The notes under the pieces are model-generated. The model saw only the letters and a list, made by a program, of their open reading frames with translations. It did not search any database and had not been told where the DNA came from. Positions 57,881-64,000 of a stretch of 64,000 nt of DNA are shown piece after piece (positions within the stretch are counted from its first letter, which is position 1; every line of letters starts with the position of its first letter). A program made the translations under genes and the position numbers. The stretch is from Nothopassalora personata (Eukaryota; Ascomycota; Dothideomycetes; Mycosphaerellales; Mycosphaerellaceae), in the NCBI GenBank assembly GCA_033816765.1, contig CM066290.1, forward strand, positions 3,596,001 to 3,660,000, given 5' to 3'.

Positions 57881-58416
57881 TACTCTTAGATAGACACATA
57901 TAAGAATGTATATAATACACTACTACTTTTAAGAATAACTAATATATAAGCCTAAGTAAGTAAATAATTTAACTAGCTAATTAGCTTACTAATTGATACC
58001 TATAACGTAATAGTTATAAGCCTAATAGGCGCTTAGTAGGACTTTTCTAGGACTAATAAATAAAGGGAATTTTTATAAAAATTATATCTTATATCGTTAC
58101 TATAGGGATATATACCTATCTCTACCTTGTTATATACCCCTATTATAAGTTAGTATAGCTAGTATTAACATATCTAATACTTTTAGCTCCGTAGTATAAC
58201 TAATAGGTACTATTATACTTAAGAGTTATAAATAATAGGATAAATTTAACCGTTAGATAGAACTCTTTACTAAGTCTCTTAATATCTAGAAGTATATAGA
58301 TCCTTATTAGTTAGTTACTAAACTAATAGAACTAGTATACCTATTCTTTAAGGAGATCTAATCTATATATACTATACTAGGATCTATATTAGGGAATATT
58401 ATAATATATAGTATAC
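57881..58416. other. AT-rich RIPped relic next to C'
   Basis: Strong TA/CTAG texture and no gene. C' is inserted at its right edge; the possible left TSD is TATAC (58412-58416), and the partner lies outside the window. Confidence 0.5.
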
Positions 58417-58558
58417 TGTTACGGTATGACAACACCGCAAAGGAAAACATCCTGGCACGGGTCACGTGCAAAAGATGTATGCGCGACTGTTACGGTATGA
58501 CAACACCGCAAGGGAAAACATCCTGGCACGGGTCACGTGCAAAAGATGTATGCGCGAC
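58417..58558 (+). repeat. 71-bp tandem duplication at the C' LTR start
   Basis: 58417-58487 and 58488-58558 differ at a single base (AAAGG versus AAGGG). Each unit begins with the LTR terminus TGTTACGG. Confidence 0.9.
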
Positions 58559-58900
58559 GTCCGCGACGCCTGACTGGGGACGACTCGTCGCGCATAGCGC
58601 GAAAGACGTACCCGCGACATGAGCGACGTCCGCGACGGTAGCGACGAGCGCACTTGTCGCAGAAGGCGCACATGGCGCGAAAGGACAGCCAAGACTGGCA
58701 AATCTCCTTTGTATTTAGGAACGCTGAGAATCCCTTATGGCTTCGACTGCGTTCAACTCATGTTACGATCTCACTGATTGGAATACACTCTTACTCCAAT
58801 TATTCATCTTCGCTCAGTTTGCTTTAGCCTCTCCAAAGAATACCGCCACGTGACTTGACTTATCTCTCTTTTGAGATTAGCCCTGGAACGAGACATAACA
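58417..58900 (+). repeat. C' 5' LTR
   Basis: It runs from TGTTACGG to ATAACA. The right end is set by the terminal CA and by the self-complementary site that follows. The first 71 bp are duplicated. LTR length is 484 bp, or 413 without the duplication. Confidence 0.7.
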
Positions 58901-58902
58901 CT

Positions 58903-58910
58903 TTGAACGC
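58903..58910 (+). other. C' primer-binding site, self-primer type
   Basis: TTGAACGC, 2 nt after the LTR, complements GCGTTCAA at 58749-58756 inside the LTR. Eight bp is short, so confidence rests on the same layout in A, B and D. Confidence 0.5.
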
Positions 58911-58917
58911 CCTCAGG

Positions 58918-60924
58918 ATGAGCGCTACTCAAGCAGCTGGTAGGGGAACACCCGCCCCCAGCGAAGCAGGAAGCATCCGCCGTGCGCCACCACGACAGAC
59001 CACCACGAAGGACGATGAGTCTGATGACGATGACGAGCCTACTCCAAGGAAGAGCGACGTTAAGGCTGCTAAGCCGGACCTCTTCCATGGAGATAGGGCC
59101 AAGTTCGACGACTGGGTCAACCAGATGGACATGTACCTCATGTTCAACCCAGTCGACACCGACAAAAGAACTATCTTCGCCATCACGTTCCTTCGCGGAA
59201 GTGCGCAGAACTGGATCAAACCTTACCTCAAGGAATACCTCGACGGTATGGGACGATTAGACCCCACCGGAATGTTCAGGAACTACACCCTTTTCAAAGA
59301 CAAGATGAAGTCAATCTTTGGAACCTCGAACGAAGTCCAACAGGCCATACGAATCATTCAACACCTGAAGCAGAAGACGTCTACTTCAGAGTACGCCGCC
59401 AAATTCGAAGAATACGGACAGATCACCGGATGGGACCAGACGGCGTTGATGACTATGTTCCGACGTGGACTCAAGGACTCCGTCAAGGACGAGTTGATGA
59501 GACACGGAGGAGCGATCACCAACCTCGAAGGACTGATGAAGGCGTCGATCGACATCGACGATCAGCTCTGGGAACGGTACCAGGAAAAGAAATACGACTC
59601 CAAGGTAGGAGGCATGGCAGGATACGCTCCAGATCGCAAACCCTCAGGGGGGTACGTTGCGAGGGGAGGATTCTCACGACAAAGCCAGCCCTACTATGGA
59701 CCACAGCCAATGGAACTGGACGCTACCCAACGAGGACGGAAGATCGATAAGAGTAGGGGCCACGGAAAGCCCTTCAAAGGAAAAGGAAAACTCACATGCT
59801 ACGCCTGTGGCAAAGAAGGCCACATGGCGCGGGATTGCCGCGGTAAAAATATGGTGCGCCGCGAGCAGTTCAATATGATGCAACCAAAGGTGGACAAATC
59901 TGGGAGCAGTGTTGGACCCCGACAATTCAACTATACCCAGAGAGTGGAGGAGAAGGATAGCAACCGGGTTGCGACGCCTCTCCTGGACCCCTCACAAGGA
60001 CGAGGAGGACACCATGTTCAACAACATACACCACCACCGAATGACCAACAATCAGAGATCGACATCAAGATCAGATTGTTTGGCATGATGGCACGAGGAG
60101 TCAACCATGAAGTCGAGAAAGAGTCTCGACATGGTCACGGAAGCCTTCATTGGCGTTTCTGTTACCAGGACTCGTGTCAAACCCACTACGACGCCAAAGC
60201 AGGCGCAGGGTACTGGCCACAACAGCCAGCAGGAACCCTGGGAGCACAACATGGACGAAACAAGCTCCAGGAAGTGGATGTAGACGAATCTTACTTCGAC
60301 GACGACAAAGAAAACCAGGATCCAGAATGGAACGGACGCTGGTCACCAGCTCCCGAACAACAAACGAACAAGCTGGACACTATTGAAGAAGATTACGTGC
60401 CGGAAGAGTCAAGCGAGGACTCATCCGAAGGAGAAGAGAGCGACACCGACGACGAAAACGAAGTATGCACGTTCACGGTAGACGCGCCAAGAAAGCTCTA
60501 TGAGTTAATCATCTACCTCCAACGAAGGCATGAAGAATTCCTACCAAAGTTCTCAGGGAAACGATACCTAAACCCCAGCGAGTTCGACAAGACACTCGAC
60601 ACGATGAGGGGCATGGTGTGGGGCTACCCAACCATGAACGACACTGAGAACTTGGCTAAAGCGGTTGTCGAACGACCACCCATAGGAAGCCGGATGACAG
60701 GTACCGGATACCTAACACCAGCAGGAACTTTCGTCTCAAACGAACTACGAACAGCAGTACAGCATGTACAGGCTCTCTACTCAGAATCGCAGAAGATCCA
60801 GGAACGCAACAGACTACAAGTGTGGACACAGGGCAACGGGCTACAGGTTCTAGCCGAAGCCTCTAGGCACGAAGCACAGCGAACCACATACCATTCGGGA
60901 AAAGGATCAGCTCCCCAGGAATGA
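58918..60924 (+). CDS. gag: C' Gag polyprotein
   Basis: 668 residues from ATG 58918 (MSATQAAGRG), the first ATG after the LTR. The Ty3 capsid core spans about residues 55-230 (FDDWVNQMDMYLMF, RTIFAITFLRGSAQNWIKPY). A basic linker precedes a standard zinc knuckle at residue ~294 (CYACGKEGHMARDC). A long acidic tail follows (EEDYVPEESSEDSSEGEESD near 490). The stop TGA overlaps the pol ATG. No RIP stops are present. Confidence 0.92.
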   Translation: MSATQAAGRGTPAPSEAGSIRRAPPRQTTTKDDESDDDDEPTPRKSDVKAAKPDLFHGDRAKFDDWVNQMDMYLMFNPVDTDKRTIFAITFLRGSAQNWIKPYLKEYLDGMGRLDPTGMFRNYTLFKDKMKSIFGTSNEVQQAIRIIQHLKQKTSTSEYAAKFEEYGQITGWDQTALMTMFRRGLKDSVKDELMRHGGAITNLEGLMKASIDIDDQLWERYQEKKYDSKVGGMAGYAPDRKPSGGYVARGGFSRQSQPYYGPQPMELDATQRGRKIDKSRGHGKPFKGKGKLTCYACGKEGHMARDCRGKNMVRREQFNMMQPKVDKSGSSVGPRQFNYTQRVEEKDSNRVATPLLDPSQGRGGHHVQQHTPPPNDQQSEIDIKIRLFGMMARGVNHEVEKESRHGHGSLHWRFCYQDSCQTHYDAKAGAGYWPQQPAGTLGAQHGRNKLQEVDVDESYFDDDKENQDPEWNGRWSPAPEQQTNKLDTIEEDYVPEESSEDSSEGEESDTDDENEVCTFTVDAPRKLYELIIYLQRRHEEFLPKFSGKRYLNPSEFDKTLDTMRGMVWGYPTMNDTENLAKAVVERPPIGSRMTGTGYLTPAGTFVSNELRTAVQHVQALYSESQKIQERNRLQVWTQGNGLQVLAEASRHEAQRTTYHSGKGSAPQE

Positions 60925-63900
60925 GCGACCAAAGGGAGTTATGCAACACTCAGGCTCACGCATCGACACCAAACACAGTTTTCCAGATACAAGCAATCGT
61001 CAACGGACACAGGACCAGTGTCATGATCGACTCCGGAGCAGCGGGGAACTTTATTTCCGAGTCTTTCACAACAAGAAACGGGCTAGCTACCCTGAAGAAG
61101 AAATGGGGTTACGAATTGATCGCGGTAGACGGATCATCGTTACCTAGCGTGGAATGGGAGACGACACCATTGCCACTGGCTATCCAACAGCACCACGAGA
61201 ACATTACCTTGGATGTCACTGATATGGCCAGTCATGACATAGTATTAGGTATGCCTTGGTTGAGAAAGCACAATCCAGTTATCGACTGGAGGAGAAGAGT
61301 ACTCACATTTAGGCAATGCAACTGCGTTATAGGCATTGAACCTACGCATCGACAGCGGACGATGGTAGATGAGGCAAGGAAACAGCTCAACGCATTCGAG
61401 CTTGCGCCGAACAGAAGGAATCAAGAACCACCTTCGACCGGGATAGATACTGGCGTGGGGCCGCCGGATCACGAAATCACTGGAACGGATGGAAGTAACG
61501 CACCATCGAAGGATGCTGGTATATCGGAACCAAGCATTCCCAAGGAGTACCTTAAGTGGAAAAGGCTCTTTGAAGAGGAAAAGGGTAGAGACGCCTTACC
61601 TAGACACCAACCATGGGACCACAAGATAAACATTCAGCCAGGGAAGGAGCCTCCATGGGGACCCCTATATCAAATGTCCGAGAAAGAGCTCAAAACCCTA
61701 CGAGAATGGCTGAAGGAGAAACTCGACAAAGGATGGATAAGAAGATCCACCTCAAGTGCGGGAACTCCATGTATGTTTGTTCCAAAACAAAACGGGAAAC
61801 TACGACTCGTACAAGACTACCGAAAATTGAACGAGATCACGATAAAGAACCGATATCCATTACCGAACATCGAAGAAGCACAGGACCGACTCACCGGATC
61901 CGACTGGTACACAAAGATCGATCTACGAGACGCCTTCTACGCCATCCGGATGGCGGAAGGAGAGGAATGGAAAACCGCATTCAGAACACGATACGGACTC
62001 TACGAATTCTTGGTCATGCCAATGGGACTGACCAACGCACCCGCATCCTGTCAAGACCTAGTCAATGAGACGCTGAGAGAACTTCTTGACGTGTGCGTCA
62101 TTGCCTATATGGACGACATCCTCGTCTACACCAAAGGATCACTGCAGAACCACATTAGACAAGTCCAGGACGTCTTCGAGCGCCTCACAAGGGTAGGGTT
62201 CAAGACGGCACCAGAAAAATGCGAGTTCCACAAGAAACAAGTTAAATTCCTCGGATTCATCATAAGCACAACAGGAATCCAGATCGACCCGGCAAAGACA
62301 CAGTCTATCGAAGAATGGCCGACGCCAGCCAACGTTAAGGACGTACAATCGTTCCTTGGACTCGCAAACTATAACCGCAAGTTCATCAAGGACTACTCCA
62401 AAACGGCTGCAGCCATGACTGCACTCACTAGGAAAGACACCAAGTGGACCTGGGGCAACAAAGAACGACAAGCTTTCGAAACACTCAAAAGACAGTGCGC
62501 CTCAGCACCAACACTTCGACTATTCGACGGAACAAAGGAAGTCCAAATCGAAACGGACGCATCGGACATGGCCATAGGCGCATGCCTTACACAAGAACAC
62601 GATGGGAAAAGACACCCAGTGGCCTATTACTCAAGAAAAATGACACCCGCGGAACAAAACTACGACATCCATGATAAGGAACTTCTCGCTATTGTCGCTG
62701 CAATGCAGCACTGGAGAGTATATGCGGAAGGAGCACCTAAGCTGACGATTCTTTCTGATCACAAGAATCTCACTTACTTCACTACAACGAAAGTACTGAC
62801 CCGAAGACAGGCCCGCTGGTCGGAATTGCTCGGACAGTACAAGTTTGAAATCCGCTATACCGCAGGAAAAGACAACGGCAGGGCCGACGCACTGAGCCGA
62901 AGAAGCGACTACATGGAAGGAAAGGAACCAGTGCGACAACAAGTACTTAAGACTAATCCAGATGGAAGTCTAAGCGCCAACACAAAGGAGTTCAACAACA
63001 TAGTGCGCGTTCTTCAGGACACAGAAGAACAGTTCCCACTAGCACAAGGAAGATACCAAGTACCGAAAGGACGAGAAGAGGAATGCATACGACAACATCA
63101 CGACAACCCGATGTACGGACATCCTGGAACCACAAAGACTCTCGAGATCATACAACGCAGCTTCTCATTCCCACAAATGAGACAAAAGGTATTGAACTAC
63201 ATTAAGCAATGTGTTCACTGTCAACAAAATAAGGCTGCACGACACGAGAAGTATGGACAAATACAGTTCAGGACACCACCGACACAACCATGGGACGAGG
63301 TCACGATGGACTTCATTACGAAACTTCCCATATCCACGGACAAGGCGACAGGCACGGAATACGACATGATACTGGTCATGGTCGATCGCCTAACGAAATA
63401 TGCACACTTTATACCTGCCTGCGAGACATACACGGCAGAGCAACTCGGTTATCTCGTTCTCGACAAGCTAGTACGATACCACGGATTCCCAAAGGTCTTT
63501 ATCACAGACCGAGACAAGCTGTTTACATCCAACTACTGGAAGACTCTTGTAGCGGAAATTGGTATACAACACAAACTGTCTACGGCATATCACCCACAAA
63601 CGGACGGACAAACTGAGAGAGCAAATCAAACCTTGGAACAATACCTACGACACTACGTCAACTACGCACAAGACAACTGGGTATCACTCCTACCCATGGC
63701 ACAACTTGCACTGAACAATCACAAATCAGAAACAACAGGCGAAACACCTTTCTTCGCAAATTTCGGAAGACACCCTACGCTGTTCGGTGACAAGAGAGAT
63801 CACCCACAAGCGGAAAGGGCTATCGCCACAACGGAAGACCTAAGAGAGGTACACAAATCCGTCAATAAACGAATTCGGGACTCGCAGCAACGACTCACTG

Positions 63901-64000
63901 AATCTCGTCGAAAACAACAAATGGCACCTCAGCTAAAGAGGGGGGATAAAGTCTACCTTCTTACAAAAAACCTCAAGACACGAAGGAAGACCAAGAAACT
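60921..64000 (+). CDS. pol: C' Pol, partial at the window edge
   Basis: ATG 60921 sits in ATGA with the gag stop, so re-initiation after termination is the likely mode. One open frame runs at least 1026 codons: protease MIDSGAAGNFIS (~35-46); RT with DYRKLNEITIKNRYPLPNI, FYAIRMAEG, GLTNAPASCQD and YMDDILVY (~395); RNase H with ETDASDMAIGA, DKELLAIVAAM and SDHKNL; integrase zinc region HHDNPMYGHPG...CVHCQQNK (~725-775); core MDFITKLP, ITDRDKLFTS and HPQTDGQTERANQTLEQYLR. The C-terminal region continues beyond 64000, where C predicts a chromodomain. Confidence 0.95.
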   Translation, partial: MSDQRELCNTQAHASTPNTVFQIQAIVNGHRTSVMIDSGAAGNFISESFTTRNGLATLKKKWGYELIAVDGSSLPSVEWETTPLPLAIQQHHENITLDVTDMASHDIVLGMPWLRKHNPVIDWRRRVLTFRQCNCVIGIEPTHRQRTMVDEARKQLNAFELAPNRRNQEPPSTGIDTGVGPPDHEITGTDGSNAPSKDAGISEPSIPKEYLKWKRLFEEEKGRDALPRHQPWDHKINIQPGKEPPWGPLYQMSEKELKTLREWLKEKLDKGWIRRSTSSAGTPCMFVPKQNGKLRLVQDYRKLNEITIKNRYPLPNIEEAQDRLTGSDWYTKIDLRDAFYAIRMAEGEEWKTAFRTRYGLYEFLVMPMGLTNAPASCQDLVNETLRELLDVCVIAYMDDILVYTKGSLQNHIRQVQDVFERLTRVGFKTAPEKCEFHKKQVKFLGFIISTTGIQIDPAKTQSIEEWPTPANVKDVQSFLGLANYNRKFIKDYSKTAAAMTALTRKDTKWTWGNKERQAFETLKRQCASAPTLRLFDGTKEVQIETDASDMAIGACLTQEHDGKRHPVAYYSRKMTPAEQNYDIHDKELLAIVAAMQHWRVYAEGAPKLTILSDHKNLTYFTTTKVLTRRQARWSELLGQYKFEIRYTAGKDNGRADALSRRSDYMEGKEPVRQQVLKTNPDGSLSANTKEFNNIVRVLQDTEEQFPLAQGRYQVPKGREEECIRQHHDNPMYGHPGTTKTLEIIQRSFSFPQMRQKVLNYIKQCVHCQQNKAARHEKYGQIQFRTPPTQPWDEVTMDFITKLPISTDKATGTEYDMILVMVDRLTKYAHFIPACETYTAEQLGYLVLDKLVRYHGFPKVFITDRDKLFTSNYWKTLVAEIGIQHKLSTAYHPQTDGQTERANQTLEQYLRHYVNYAQDNWVSLLPMAQLALNNHKSETTGETPFFANFGRHPTLFGDKRDHPQAERAIATTEDLREVHKSVNKRIRDSQQRLTESRRKQQMAPQLKRGDKVYLLTKNLKTRRKTKK

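Larger units (their letters stand above)
58417..64000 (+). mobile_element. Element C': un-RIPped Ty3/gypsy, continuing past the window
   Basis: 5' LTR 58417-58900, gag 58918-60924 and pol from 60921 remain open to 64000. It is the same family as RIPped C at 1-1262. Composition is normal. The 3' part, including chromodomain, any antisense ORF and 3' LTR, is outside the window, so intactness is not proven. Confidence 0.9.

Noticed and set aside
1..64000. CRISPR array, bacterial operon or phage content
   Set aside because: Repeats are LTRs, tandem duplications or palindromes; genes are eukaryotic retroelement and fungal types with spliceosomal introns.

Overview
The window looks like a heterochromatic, transposon-packed block from a filamentous ascomycete; a Dothideomycete is my tentative guess, and no species is named. 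Three observations support this. Long stretches carry repeat-induced point mutation (RIP): CpA/TpG are depleted, TpA is in excess, CpG is retained, and former Gln/Trp codons have become TAG/TAA. The elements are Ty3/gypsy chromoviruses and Ty1/copia. One ordinary GC-balanced fungal gene encodes a RING-PH-VWA protein.

Layout: most of 1-51050 is one nested stack, resolved by LTR pairs and target-site duplications (TSDs). A RIPped Ty3 element C (+) has its pol end at 1-1262 and its 3' region at 48705-~49860. Element B (Ty3, -, 1320-48704, TSD CTAAG) sits inside C. Inside B lie element A (Ty3, +, 1915-8606, TSD ATTAC) and a tandem of a large Ty3-like family H (H1 and H2, -, 10471-44269) that shares its middle LTR. 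Inside H1 lie D (Ty3, +, 13857-21165, TSD CGGCG), which is intact, and G (Ty1/copia, -, 28968-34577, TSD TAGTG). A second B-family fragment, E, follows at ~49990-51050. Positions 51050-58416 are single-copy or relic DNA around the RING-PH-VWA gene (54110-57211). From 58417 to the right edge runs C', an un-RIPped relative of C with open gag and pol; pol runs off the window.

Main observations. (1) A and B carry a separate, antisense, intron-containing gene between pol and the 3' LTR. It has the same intron positions and a second exon of exactly 254 nt in both; E keeps its first exon and first intron. C has a different antisense ORF in the same place. (2) A, B, C' and D each have 8-11 nt just after the 5' LTR complementary to a site inside the LTR. 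The sequence differs between A and B but pairing is kept, which fits Tf1-like self-priming. (3) D joins gag to pol with a canonical -1 slippery heptamer, while C' uses an ATGA stop-start overlap. (4) H carries a 26-bp palindrome in its LTR and at two coding-block junctions. (5) D has identical LTRs and open genes inside heavily RIPped DNA, so it arrived after RIP last acted there. All readings were made by eye; domain ends in RIPped copies are approximate.
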